Assembly: GCF_003994235.2 (NCBI RefSeq)
Contig: NZ_RYFG02000120.1
Coordinates: 62,001 to 126,000, forward strand
Reading direction: 5' to 3'
Origin: Candidatus Methylobacter oryzae
GTDB lineage: Bacteria > Pseudomonadota > Gammaproteobacteria > Methylococcales > Methylomonadaceae
Length of the DNA: 64,000 nucleotides
In this document: positions 18,622 to 27,270 of the stretch, piece after piece
Position numbering within the stretch: position 1 is the stretch's first letter
Layout: each line of letters opens with the position of its first letter
Position numbers and translations under genes: made by a program
Notes under the pieces: model-generated
What the model was told of the DNA's origin: nothing
What the model saw: only the letters and a program-made list of their open reading frames with translations
Databases searched by the model: none

Positions 18622-19944
18622 TTGAAAACAGAAGTTTTAGTGCTGGGAGGCGGTCCAGGAGGCTACACAGCAGCGTTTCGAGCGGCCGATTTAGGTAAGC
18701 AAGTCACGTTGGTTGAGCGTTATCCGGTTTTAGGCGGCGTTTGTTTAAATGTTGGTTGCATTCCGTCAAAAGCCCTGCTGCATGTAGCTGCGGTACTGAA
18801 TGAAGCGAAAGAGCTCAGTGCTGCCGGGATCGGGTTTGCCGAACCTGATATTGATCTTGAAAAACTGCGTAGCTGGAAAAATAACATCGCTTCCCAGCTG
18901 ACTACAGGCTTGGCGGCGCTGGCCAAGCAACGCAACGTGACGGTCGTAAAAGGCGTTGGACGGTTTATTTCCGACACTCAGGTCGTTGTTGAAGATGGCG
19001 ATGATAGCCAAACGATAGAGTTTAAACAGGCTATTATTGCGGTAGGTTCGCAGCCGGTAAAAATTTCGTCATTTCCTAATGATGATCCCCGGTTAATGAA
19101 TTCAACCGATGCGCTCAATGTTGAAAGTATTCCGCAAAAACTGTTGATTATCGGCGGCGGCATCATCGGACTGGAAATGGCGACTGTCTATAACGCGCTG
19201 GGCAGTAAAATCACCGTTGTAGAAATGCAGGACCAGATTATCCCCGGCTGCGACAAAGATCTGGTCAGGCCGTTGATGCAGCGGATCAAGAAACAATACG
19301 ATAATATTTTCCTGGAAACCCAAGTAAAAAGTATCGAAGCGTTGCCGGAAGGATTAAAAGTCAGCTTCGACCGCGCGATCCCAGACGATCAAGACAAAAA
19401 TGTACCCGAAATCGACCTATTCGATAAAGTGCTGGTTGCAGTAGGCAGGCGGCCCAACGGCCATTTAATCGATGTCGACAAAGCCGGTGTTAATGTCGAT
19501 CAGCGTGGATTTATCCGCGTCGATAAACAGCAGCGTACTAATGTAAAACATATCTTCGCAATCGGCGATGTAACCGGAAATCCAATGTTGGCGCATAAAG
19601 CGACGCATGAAGGTAAAATAGCGGCTGAAGTCATTGCCGGTATGGCGACCGAGTGGCGGGCATTGACCATTCCTTCCGTTGCTTATACCGACCCTGAAAT
19701 AGCATGGATGGGCGTGACTAAATTGCTGAGCGACAAACAAACCGGCCGCATCCTAGGCGCCGGTGTCGTCGGTACCCATGCTGGCGAATTAATTGCAGAA
19801 GCGGTGTTAGCGTTGGAAATGGGGGCCGGTGCCGAAGATTTGGCATTAACAGTACATGCGCATCCCACTTTATCTGAAACCCTGGGCTTTTCGGCTGAAA
19901 TGCTGGAAGGAACTATTACTGACTTATTTGTTAGGAAACGATGA
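18622..19944 (+). CDS. lpdA: Dihydrolipoyl dehydrogenase with apparent internal deletion
   Basis: E3 flavoprotein that reoxidises lipoyl groups of the pyruvate and 2-oxoglutarate dehydrogenase complexes. FAD motif 'GGGPGGYTAA' is at residues 9-18, redox pair C41/C46 in 'CLNVGCIPSKAL', NAD motif 'GGGIIGLEMA', and catalytic 'HAHPTLSE' near the C-terminus. The start is TTG at 18622. The protein is 440 residues, whereas E3 proteins are usually near 475. At residue 366/367 'AWMGVT' runs straight into 'KLLSDKQTGR'. In E. coli Lpd about 34 residues, including the 'FPWAASGRA' stretch of the dimer-interface domain, lie between these points. The frame is kept. Activity is doubtful; a sequencing or assembly error or a true deletion are both possible. 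Confidence 0.85.
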   Translation: MKTEVLVLGGGPGGYTAAFRAADLGKQVTLVERYPVLGGVCLNVGCIPSKALLHVAAVLNEAKELSAAGIGFAEPDIDLEKLRSWKNNIASQLTTGLAALAKQRNVTVVKGVGRFISDTQVVVEDGDDSQTIEFKQAIIAVGSQPVKISSFPNDDPRLMNSTDALNVESIPQKLLIIGGGIIGLEMATVYNALGSKITVVEMQDQIIPGCDKDLVRPLMQRIKKQYDNIFLETQVKSIEALPEGLKVSFDRAIPDDQDKNVPEIDLFDKVLVAVGRRPNGHLIDVDKAGVNVDQRGFIRVDKQQRTNVKHIFAIGDVTGNPMLAHKATHEGKIAAEVIAGMATEWRALTIPSVAYTDPEIAWMGVTKLLSDKQTGRILGAGVVGTHAGELIAEAVLALEMGAGAEDLALTVHAHPTLSETLGFSAEMLEGTITDLFVRKR

Positions 19945-20660
19945 AAGAACAATTACAAAACAAAAGTGTTGTTACCAATTTTCTCGCAGTTATTATTATT
20001 TTTATCGGCTACATTGGCTCGTCAGCATTCATCAAATCCGTTGGATTTTTTGCTTTGTCAGGTGCTGTAACCAATTGGCTGGCCATTCATATGCTGTTTG
20101 AGAAAGTGCCTTATCTATATGGTTCCGGCGTTATACCGGACCGGTTTGAAGAATTTAAACTATCGATCAAGCAGTTGATGATGGAGCAGTTCTTTACCGC
20201 ACAAAACATCGAACAGTTTATTGAAAACGAAGAGCAACAAGGCAAAAACTTGTTGAACATGGAACCTTTGTTGGATGCAGTCAATTATGACAAGATTTAT
20301 GAAGGTTTAGTGGCTTCGATTATGGGTTCTTCTTTCGGCGGCATGTTGATGATGATGGGCGGCGAAGAAGCGTTGGTACCTTTAAAAGAACCGTTTACCG
20401 AAAAAATGAAAATCACCCTGGCTGAGATGGTCGAGTCCGACCGGTTTAAAGAGGCGTTAAAGCACGGTTTGGATGCGCACAAAATCGGCGGCGATATTGT
20501 CGGTAAAATCGAATCGGTCATCGATAAACGCCTCAGTGAATTAACGCCGCAACTGGTTAAGGAAATGGTTCAGGCCATCATTCGCGAACACCTGGGCTGG
20601 TTGGTCGTTTGGGGCGGTGTTTTCGGCGGCTTGATGGGCGCACTGTTCGTTTTCGCCTGA
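19941..20660 (+). CDS. DUF445 family membrane protein
   Basis: A 239-residue protein with two hydrophobic segments near the N-terminus (about 10-50) and one at the very end (about 220-238), with a helical, acidic middle. The phrase 'GAVTNWLAIHMLFEKVPYLYGSGVIPDRFEEFK' (residues about 40-72) is the DUF445 signature. Function is unknown. The ATG overlaps the stop of the E3 gene by 4 bp (ATGA), and its own stop shares a base with the next gene. E3, DUF445 and the hydrolase therefore look like one operon. Confidence 0.85.
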   Translation: MKEQLQNKSVVTNFLAVIIIFIGYIGSSAFIKSVGFFALSGAVTNWLAIHMLFEKVPYLYGSGVIPDRFEEFKLSIKQLMMEQFFTAQNIEQFIENEEQQGKNLLNMEPLLDAVNYDKIYEGLVASIMGSSFGGMLMMMGGEEALVPLKEPFTEKMKITLAEMVESDRFKEALKHGLDAHKIGGDIVGKIESVIDKRLSELTPQLVKEMVQAIIREHLGWLVVWGGVFGGLMGALFVFA

Positions 20661-21442
20661 TGGAAACTGTAAAACTGGCCTTTGATGAGTTCGGCGATCC
20701 GGCCGGCAGGCCGCTGATTATCCTGCACGGTTTTTTTGCTTCCTCGCGGAACTGGCGGCAAGTAGCTCAAAGACTGGCTGTCCGCTTTCATGTTTATGTA
20801 CCGGATATGCGCAATCACGGCGCATCGCCGCATCATCCGTTAATGGATTATCCGTCCATGACGGCGGATGTGTTGCAATTCATGGATGACAACGGCTTGA
20901 AAACAGCCAATCTATTGGGCCACAGCATGGGTGGAAAAATAGCCATGTGGCTGGCGCTTAAGCATCCCGGACGGGTAGACAAATTGATTGTGGCCGATAT
21001 TGCACCGGTCAGCTACCAACACAATTTCGACAACACCGTTTCAGCGTTAAAAGAGTTGCCGCTGGCTGAAATAAGCAATCGCAAACAAGCCGAAACGCTA
21101 TTGGTGTCGCGCATACCCGAACTCAGTTATCGCCAGTTTCTGTTGCAAAACCTGATCTTGAAAGACGGTAAATATTGCTGGCGGGTTGATTTGGATATTT
21201 TTGAACGGATGGGGCCGAATATAGCCGCTTTTCCCGCGGCCGATCATTTAGCGCCATTTAACGGCAAGGCCGTGTTTATTGCCGGAGGCGATTCAGCATT
21301 CGTTAAGCCGGAAGATATTAACTTATTATTTCCAACAGCGGCTTTCAGCATCGTAGCTAATGCCGGCCATTGGCTGCATGTACAACAACCGGATCAGTTT
21401 ATTGCACTGGTTGAAAAATTTTTAGTTCTTGAACAAACGTAA
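20660..21442 (+). CDS. Alpha/beta hydrolase (YbfF-like esterase)
   Basis: A 260-residue alpha/beta hydrolase. The oxyanion 'LHGFFAS' is at about residue 26, the nucleophile serine in 'GHSMGG' at about 93, the acid in 'GGDSAF' and the His in 'NAGHWLHVQ'. 'VPDMRNHGASPHH' and 'VADIAPVSY' resemble the YbfF esterase group. The frame opens at 20609 inside the upstream gene. ATG 20660 overlaps the DUF445 stop (TGATG) and begins the conserved protein. Cytoplasmic; the natural substrate is unknown. Confidence 0.88.
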   Translation: METVKLAFDEFGDPAGRPLIILHGFFASSRNWRQVAQRLAVRFHVYVPDMRNHGASPHHPLMDYPSMTADVLQFMDDNGLKTANLLGHSMGGKIAMWLALKHPGRVDKLIVADIAPVSYQHNFDNTVSALKELPLAEISNRKQAETLLVSRIPELSYRQFLLQNLILKDGKYCWRVDLDIFERMGPNIAAFPAADHLAPFNGKAVFIAGGDSAFVKPEDINLLFPTAAFSIVANAGHWLHVQQPDQFIALVEKFLVLEQT

Positions 21443-21574
21443 CTACTTATTGGTTTTTCGGGTTTTATTTTTCTGACTGTTAAATAGTTGCAATTGCTCT
21501 TTTTGAAGGGCAGGGATAGCCAAATGCTGTGAGCAGGATTTGGTTTTTAAATCGGTATTATTGGAGTGTTTTAA

Positions 21575-22456
21575 ATGAATAAAAAAATAAAAAAAGCTGT
21601 TTTTCCGGTTGCTGGTCTTGGAACCCGGTTTTTACCCGCAACTAAAGCCAGCCCTAAAGAAATGTTACCGGTTGTGGACAAACCCTTGATCCAGTATTGC
21701 GTTGAAGAAGCGGTAGCGGCGGGCGTCGATACGATGATCTTCGTCACCGGCCGAACCAAAAACGTCATCATGGATCACTTTGACAAAGCTTATGAGTTGG
21801 AAAATGAGCTGGCTATTCGCGGCAAGACTGAAATATTAAAAATGGTCCGGGCGATGGTGCCGCCAAACGTGTCTTTCGTATTTATTCGCCAGCCGGAAGC
21901 CTTGGGATTGGGGCATGCTGTACTTTGCGCCAAGTCGGTGGTTGGCGATGAACCGTTTGCCGTTATCTTGGCCGATGACTTGATCACTAACCGTAACGGC
22001 GATGGCTGCATGGCGCAAATGGTCGAACAATACGGCAAAAATCAGTGCAGCATATTAGGTGTTGAGCGAGTGGATGCGCAAGAAACCGACAAGTACGGTA
22101 TCGTTAAAACGACAGAAGTCTCTCCGTCGGTAGGCAAGGTTGAATTGATTGTCGAAAAACCGGCTCCTGAGCGTGCTCCGTCAAACCTTGGCGTAGTCGG
22201 GCGCTATATTTTAACGCCTGCGATTTTCGAAAAAATCGAAACGACAGAACGCGGCGCCGGCGGCGAAATCCAGTTAACCGATGCTATCGCATCGTTAATG
22301 ACTGACGAGCAGGTGCTGGCTTATGAATTTGAAGGTAAACGTTATGATTGCGGATCAAAGCTCGGCTATCTGCAAGCAACCGTTGAGCACGGTTTGATGC
22401 ATGACGAGTTGAAGGGCGATTTCAGGGATTATTTAAAGAATCTGGCTCTTGATTAA
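21575..22456 (+). CDS. galU: UTP-glucose-1-phosphate uridylyltransferase
   Basis: Makes UDP-glucose from UTP and glucose-1-phosphate for envelope polysaccharides and trehalose or glycogen routes. The nucleotide-binding motif is 'AGLGTRFLPATKASPKEMLP' (residues about 13-32). Other marks are 'GLGHAVLCAK', 'ILADDLI', 'EKPAPERAPSNLGVVGRYIL' and 'RYDCGSKLGYLQA'. At 293 residues it is full length. The start ATG follows a weak GGAG, 130 bp after the hydrolase gene, so it likely has its own promoter. Confidence 0.97.
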   Translation: MNKKIKKAVFPVAGLGTRFLPATKASPKEMLPVVDKPLIQYCVEEAVAAGVDTMIFVTGRTKNVIMDHFDKAYELENELAIRGKTEILKMVRAMVPPNVSFVFIRQPEALGLGHAVLCAKSVVGDEPFAVILADDLITNRNGDGCMAQMVEQYGKNQCSILGVERVDAQETDKYGIVKTTEVSPSVGKVELIVEKPAPERAPSNLGVVGRYILTPAIFEKIETTERGAGGEIQLTDAIASLMTDEQVLAYEFEGKRYDCGSKLGYLQATVEHGLMHDELKGDFRDYLKNLALD

Positions 22457-22504
22457 GTTTAAGTCAATTTGTAAAAACGGATTTATCGTCTGAAACAAGC
22501 ACAA

Positions 22505-22527
22505 CCCCGGCAAAGCCATTGCCGGGG
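22505..22527 (+). terminator. GC-rich hairpin after galU
   Basis: Arms CCCCGGCAA and TTGCCGGGG around a 5-base loop, about 50 bp past galU and between convergent genes. There is no T-run, so the role is tentative. Confidence 0.4.
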
Positions 22528-22726
22528 CGCCGGAATAACCGGGTTAGTCCTATGCAAACATACGGTTCAATATTCGGTTAAAGCTCGACCATTGCATTTC
22601 CTTCTGTTTGCGTGTTCGTCATAAATCTTCCTAATCTAAGCAAATGGTATGTTCTCAAGCGGCAGGACTCCGGTTTCAGCGGCAACGCCAATATAAAGCG
22701 TTCAATCGCTCGATCAGGCAATCATG

Positions 22727-24055
22727 TCATGCCGATTGATCTTCATTTTGCGATGTTAAATTCGGGCTAATCAAAACCTTGTCAATCCGTGAACCGTCCA
22801 GGTCGACGATTTCAAAGCGCCAAGCCTCGGTTTCATAAATTTCCGCCAACTGGGGAAGCCTTTCCAAATTAAACAAAATCATTCCGGCTAAGGTGTGGTA
22901 CGCATTGCTCGATTCGCCTGGAAATTGACCGTTTATGCCGATGGCCGATTTAAGCTGGGTAATGGATATATCGCCATCGATCAACCACGAACCGTCAGGC
23001 CGTTGCGTCACTTCAAAACCGGATTTAGGAAAAATAGAAGGAAGTTCGCCAACAATCGCGATGAGTATATCCATCACAGTTACAAGTCCTTCTATGTCGC
23101 CGTATTCGTTCACAATCAGTGCCAGATCCGATTGGGCCTCCCGAAAGTGACTGAGCAGGCATGTCAGCGTCATCGTTTCCTGAACATAAAACAGCGGCCT
23201 TAACTCCTTTTCAATGTTGAATTCAGGATTGCTCAGCATTACTTTCAGCAACTCGCCGCAATGCAGAATTCCCAGTACATTTTCAAATCCGCCCCGGCAG
23301 ACGACTATTTGATTATAAGGACAGCTTTCGATTTTACTGCGTAATTTATCGGCTTCCTCCAAGAGGTCGAGCGTATAAATTTCTTGACGAGGAACCATAA
23401 TTGCCCCGACACGCACGCCATCCATTTTCATGACATTATTGACTAATTGGCTTTCGCTAGCATGGAATGCGCCGGATTCGGAACCCATTTCCATCATGAT
23501 GCGAATATCTTCATCGGAGACGCCGGACTCTTGGGTTCGGTGCATTCTCAACAACCTGAGCAACACATGGCTGGAGGCGGACAGTAGCCAAACTAAAGGC
23601 CTTACCAATAATGACAAGCCTTGCATCGGTTTTGCAATCGTGGCGGCGATAGCTTCAGGATTTTGCAAAGCCAAATGTTTAGGCACGAGTTCTCCAAGCA
23701 CCACTGAAAAGTAGGTAATTACGCTGACTGTCAGGATTAAAGCCAGCGTTTCGGCATAGGGCGCCAGTAATGCGACTGTTAAAATCGCCTCATGCAAAGG
23801 GGTGCGCAACACCTCCTCGCCCAATGCCCCGCTCAAAATTCCGACCGCGGTAATGCCGACTTGCACCGTCGATAAGAAATGTGTTGGCTTGTCGTGCAGC
23901 GCAAGCGCGGCTTTAGCCCCCCAACGCCGTTCTGAGATTAATTTTTGCAGCCGTGCTTTAGTTGATGAGACGACGGACATTTCCGACATGGAAAAAAAAC
24001 CGTTTATCACTATCAACAACAGTATAAGGACTATGTTTGTGTAAAAATCCGTCAT
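22727..24055 (-). CDS. CNNM/CorC family transporter (DUF21-CBS-CorC_HlyC)
   Basis: A 442-residue inner-membrane protein. The N-terminal DUF21 region (about 1-190) has three or four membrane segments with 'VINGFFSMSEMSVVSSTKARL' and 'GELVPKHLALQNPE'. A CBS pair follows (about 215-335), and then a CorC_HlyC domain with 'FEVTQRPDGSWLIDGDISI'. Such proteins are linked to Mg2+/Co2+ efflux, although older annotations call them hemolysins. The start is ATG 24055. It lies downstream of the sigma-54 regulator on the same strand, but an inverted repeat separates them. Confidence 0.92.
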   Translation of the reverse strand: MTDFYTNIVLILLLIVINGFFSMSEMSVVSSTKARLQKLISERRWGAKAALALHDKPTHFLSTVQVGITAVGILSGALGEEVLRTPLHEAILTVALLAPYAETLALILTVSVITYFSVVLGELVPKHLALQNPEAIAATIAKPMQGLSLLVRPLVWLLSASSHVLLRLLRMHRTQESGVSDEDIRIMMEMGSESGAFHASESQLVNNVMKMDGVRVGAIMVPRQEIYTLDLLEEADKLRSKIESCPYNQIVVCRGGFENVLGILHCGELLKVMLSNPEFNIEKELRPLFYVQETMTLTCLLSHFREAQSDLALIVNEYGDIEGLVTVMDILIAIVGELPSIFPKSGFEVTQRPDGSWLIDGDISITQLKSAIGINGQFPGESSNAYHTLAGMILFNLERLPQLAEIYETEAWRFEIVDLDGSRIDKVLISPNLTSQNEDQSA

Positions 24056-24126
24056 CTGATTACTCCATTAGCCCTCATAAGATTATTTCCATGAAATGAG
24101 CATATCCGAATTACGCATTTTCTCTC

Positions 24127-24172
24127 ACCACGAAGACACGAAGAAAAAACATAAACTTCGTGTTTTCGTGGT
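24127..24172. repeat. ACCACGAAG-type inverted repeat
   Basis: ACCACGAAGACACGAAG (24127-24143) pairs with 24156-24172 with one mismatch over 17 bp, loop 12 bases. It sits between the regulator gene and the CorC gene and is nearly identical to the copy at 18233-18292. Confidence 0.82.
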
Positions 24173-24227
24173 GAATAAAAAATCGGATATGCCGGGTATA
24201 TTTATTGGACATCGCCTTGAGCGGGCA

Positions 24228-25595
24228 CTATCCCAATTTGCGGTATAAAGTGCTGCGGTCCAGGCCGAGTATCCGGGAGGCCTGGATTTTATTGCCGCCG
24301 GTTACTTCCAAAACATGGCGAATATAAGCATGTTCAATATCTTCCAGCGTCCAGCCTTGCGTCATTGCCAAGTCCAGGAAATTCTTATCGTTGACCGGTA
24401 TTTTTGATGCTTGCGCCAAATCTTCCAGCAAAAGCGTGTCATGTTCGGCAAGCACGATAGCCCGCTCCAAGGTATTGGCAAGCTCCCGGACATTGCCCGG
24501 CCAATGATAGGCTCGAATCCAGCGTAAGACTTCCACCGAAATATTGACCGGCCCCTGTTTGCCAAGGCGTAAGCAAATGCTGTCGATTAAGGTCTTGGTT
24601 AATTCGTCAAGATCTTCCTTGCGCTCTCTTAACGGTGGCACTTCAAGGCTGATCACATTCAATCGGTGATATAGATCGGAGCGAAATTGTTTGTCGTTGA
24701 CGCGCTGCTCCAACGGCTGGTGGGTTGCGGCAATCAATCGGACATTAACCTTGGTTTCCTTGGTATCGCCCAATGCGCGGATTTTTCCGGTTTCCAAGAT
24801 CCGCAGCAGCTTGGGTTGTATTTCTAAAGGCAGTTCGGCAATTTCATCAAGAAATAATGTCCCTGAATCGGCTTGTAAAAACAGTCCGGGCCTGTCTTTG
24901 GCCGCATCGGTAAACGCGCCTTTACAAACTCCGAACAATTCGCTTTCCACTAAACTGTGCGGCAACGAGGCGCAATTAAGGGCGATAAAAGGCCCTGAAT
25001 GATGTTGGCTGTTGTCATGAAGCCAACGGGCCACCGAGCTTTTGCCGGTGCCGCTTTCGCCGGTCAGGAGTATCGTGGAATTGACCGCCGCGGCCCGTTT
25101 TGCCAGGCTGATCAATTGCCGCATGCACGGGCTATGGGTTATAAAAGCACAGGCTTTGCTATTTTTATCGCCGGTAAAGCCGATTTTGACAGCCGTGCGC
25201 CGCATTTGCCGGTCTTCAAGCGCGCCGGCCACGGCGGCGTAAAGTTCTTCAATACGAAAAGGCTTGGTTAAAAAGTCGCAAGCGCCGGCGCGCATGCTTT
25301 GCATCGCTAAATCAATGCTGCCGAAAGCGGTCATTAGCAACACCAACTGTTCAGGCCGTTTATGGTGTATAGCGGCCATCAATTCCAGGCCGCGCATCCC
25401 AGGCATGATGATGTCGGATATCACCAGGTCAAAGGATTCGGTTTCGATAGCCTCAAGCGCTTTGGCAGTGTCTGTGCAGCCAACGGCCGAATAATCAGCC
25501 TGCCGTAACATGTCGATTAGATAATCGACAACACCGGGATCGTCATCGATCACTAAAAGCCGGGCGCTTGTTATCGTCATAAGAATTTTCTCCAT
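24228..25595 (-). CDS. Sigma-54-dependent response regulator (NtrC family)
   Basis: Transcription activator for RNA polymerase-sigma-54, controlled by the kinase gene it overlaps. Domains are a receiver (residues 1-125; phospho-Asp about D56 in 'LVISDIIMPGMRG' counted from the second Met), an AAA+ ATPase (Walker A 'GESGTGKS', Walker B 'GTLFLDEI') and a C-terminal Fis-type helix-turn-helix 'NKIQASRILGLDRSTLYRKL'. The sigma-54 contact loop reads GAFTDA rather than the usual GAFTGA. The start is either ATG 25595 or ATG 25580; the latter overlaps the kinase stop by 4 bp (ATGA) and has GGAG upstream. Sigma-54-type promoters ahead of the RND operon and the SulP operon are its candidate targets. Confidence 0.93.
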   Translation of the reverse strand: MEKILMTITSARLLVIDDDPGVVDYLIDMLRQADYSAVGCTDTAKALEAIETESFDLVISDIIMPGMRGLELMAAIHHKRPEQLVLLMTAFGSIDLAMQSMRAGACDFLTKPFRIEELYAAVAGALEDRQMRRTAVKIGFTGDKNSKACAFITHSPCMRQLISLAKRAAAVNSTILLTGESGTGKSSVARWLHDNSQHHSGPFIALNCASLPHSLVESELFGVCKGAFTDAAKDRPGLFLQADSGTLFLDEIAELPLEIQPKLLRILETGKIRALGDTKETKVNVRLIAATHQPLEQRVNDKQFRSDLYHRLNVISLEVPPLRERKEDLDELTKTLIDSICLRLGKQGPVNISVEVLRWIRAYHWPGNVRELANTLERAIVLAEHDTLLLEDLAQASKIPVNDKNFLDLAMTQGWTLEDIEHAYIRHVLEVTGGNKIQASRILGLDRSTLYRKLG

Positions 25596-27052
25596 GGCAA
25601 GTGAATAATAAACAGACTGCCTTTTCCCTGTTCCGATTCCGCCGCGATGCTGCCGCCCATTTCGGTCACCAAGGTCTTGACTACGGCTAAACCGAGGCCG
25701 GTGCCGCCTTGTCTGCCGCGGGTCGTGAAATAATGTTCAAACAGTTGGGATAGGTGTTCCGGGGCAATGCCCGTTCCGGTATCGCCTACGGTAAGCTTTA
25801 GTGCCGGAATTGTTTGATCGGCATAGCTAAGCGAAGTCCGGGACAACTCAATGGTTATCGCTCCTGTGTTGTCAATGGCCGCTAACGCGTTAGTGAGCAG
25901 GTTTAAAACGATCTGTTGAACGCTATCCTTGTTGAGCGATACCAACGGCAGTATTTCAGGGTGGACAAACGTCATTGTCACGCCTTGACGCCGCGCTTCA
26001 AAACCCAGCATATCGATCACTTCAGCGATAGCCGCGATGACGTCGCAGTTCATCGGCTCGGCCGGATGACGGGGCGCGAATTCCAGCAGGCGCTGGACAA
26101 TTCGCGTGATACGGTCGGTTTGGTCGACCAATATATTGGCAATGCGGCGAACCTCATCATAATCGTCGTTGCATTTTGCGAGCGCTCTTGCTCTGCCGTT
26201 GACAATTTGCAACGGGGAACCGATTTCATGCGCAAGCCCTGCCGATAACTGACCGATCGTAATCAATTTATCCGCGTCTTGTAACGCCCGTTGTAGTTGC
26301 CGCCTGTGTTGTGTTTCGGCATCAAGTCGACGGTAAGCCGAAAATAGCTCGGCAGTCATCCGGTTAAATTCCTGCCTCACGGAAGCAAGTTCGTCCTTGC
26401 CGCTTACCGGTAAAGGCTCCGGCGGTTCCCGGCTGTTCCTGAAAGCCAACATGGCTTGACGAAGCTCCCGTAGCGGCCGGGAAATATAAACAAGGCCTAA
26501 AAATAAACAGAGCAGGGAGGTAAATACAACGAAAGAAAAAAAAGACCAAAGGATATAAGTCTTAGTTTTACTTAAATCTTCTTTCATTTTTTGTAATGAT
26601 CGCACGATAGCCAAGTTGCCCGGCATAGCAGCTGAAATCTTATTAAAAGGCAGGGACAGTACCAGGAAGTCAGGTTTATCGGCGGGGAAATAATATTGTT
26701 TCATTTCGCCGTCAAGGGCAGTTTGCTGTAAAGTCTGCTCGACCTTTTCCGGCCATGCCAAGCTTTCCGCACCCGAACGGATCACAATGTGATTTTGAAT
26801 GTAGATACGAACGTCAATAGAAGGCTTTAGGCGTTCTATTTGTTGCAAAAGTTCTTGCACGTCTTCAGTTTGCCGATCCCGTAAGGCATTTTCGACTGAA
26901 ACGAGCAAACTGTAAGCTAATAAGCGTGTTTCTTTCTCAACATCATCGCGCAAATCTTGTGCTTCGGTTCGAAGCTGATACGTTCCATAGATGCCGAAAA
27001 CCAGCAAAGATAAGGCAAACAGGGATAACGTTAATTTATAGATGATCGACAT
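25577..27052 (-). CDS. Sensor histidine kinase
   Basis: Membrane-bound two-component kinase partnered with the overlapping sigma-54 regulator. From 'MSIIYKLTLSLFALSLLVFG' (start 27052, 491 residues) it has a first membrane helix, a periplasmic sensor loop of about 140 residues, a second helix ('YILWSFFSFVVFTSLLCLFLG'), a HAMP region, and a HisKA domain with the phospho-His in 'GLAHEIGSPLQ'. A HATPase domain follows (N box 'VLNLLTNALAAI', 'GDTGTGIAP', 'GGTGLGLAVVK'). The open frame extends to 27109, but that part overlaps an inverted repeat and has no better start. The divergent RND efflux operon suggests it senses envelope stress or a toxic compound; this is inference. Confidence 0.92.
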   Translation of the reverse strand: MSIIYKLTLSLFALSLLVFGIYGTYQLRTEAQDLRDDVEKETRLLAYSLLVSVENALRDRQTEDVQELLQQIERLKPSIDVRIYIQNHIVIRSGAESLAWPEKVEQTLQQTALDGEMKQYYFPADKPDFLVLSLPFNKISAAMPGNLAIVRSLQKMKEDLSKTKTYILWSFFSFVVFTSLLCLFLGLVYISRPLRELRQAMLAFRNSREPPEPLPVSGKDELASVRQEFNRMTAELFSAYRRLDAETQHRRQLQRALQDADKLITIGQLSAGLAHEIGSPLQIVNGRARALAKCNDDYDEVRRIANILVDQTDRITRIVQRLLEFAPRHPAEPMNCDVIAAIAEVIDMLGFEARRQGVTMTFVHPEILPLVSLNKDSVQQIVLNLLTNALAAIDNTGAITIELSRTSLSYADQTIPALKLTVGDTGTGIAPEHLSQLFEHYFTTRGRQGGTGLGLAVVKTLVTEMGGSIAAESEQGKGSLFIIHLPWRKFL

Positions 27053-27075
27053 AATGCTGGATTCTGCACCGTTAT

Positions 27076-27090
27076 GTTGCAAAAAGCAAC
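27076..27090. promoter_or_regulatory. Palindrome upstream of RND operon, candidate activator site
   Basis: GTTGC and GCAAC arms (27076-27080, 27086-27090) are nested in a wider CCGTT/AACGG pair (27069-27092). Its centre is about 107 bp upstream of the start predicted from the sigma-54-like promoter at 27163, a usual distance for an enhancer-binding protein. Short, so tentative. Confidence 0.35.
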
Positions 27091-27162
27091 GGCTGTATAA
27101 AAAAGCCAAACTTAACGGATTAGCTAACTATAAGAAATATAAGGTATTGTTTTTATAGCGAC

Positions 27163-27179
27163 TTGGCTTGATTATTGCT
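27163..27179 (+). promoter_or_regulatory. Candidate sigma-54 promoter for RND efflux operon
   Basis: TTGGCTTG-ATTA-TTGCT matches the -24/-12 consensus (TTGGCACG-N4-TTGCW) at 11 of 13 positions, with the invariant GG and GC exactly 10 bp apart. Transcription would start near 27190, about 80 bp before the adaptor gene and divergent from the sigma-54 regulator pair. Confidence 0.55.
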
Positions 27180-27270
27180 ATTTCGTGAACAGAAAGCCCA
27201 TTAACTGGCCGTGCTGTTAACAACAACTCATGCGATGGGGGCAGAAATTTAATTAGCCTAATTACTTAAA

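Noticed and set aside
22457-22726. Possible small RNA downstream of galU
   Set aside because: Only one hairpin without a T-run and no promoter; treated as a gene-end hairpin between convergent genes.
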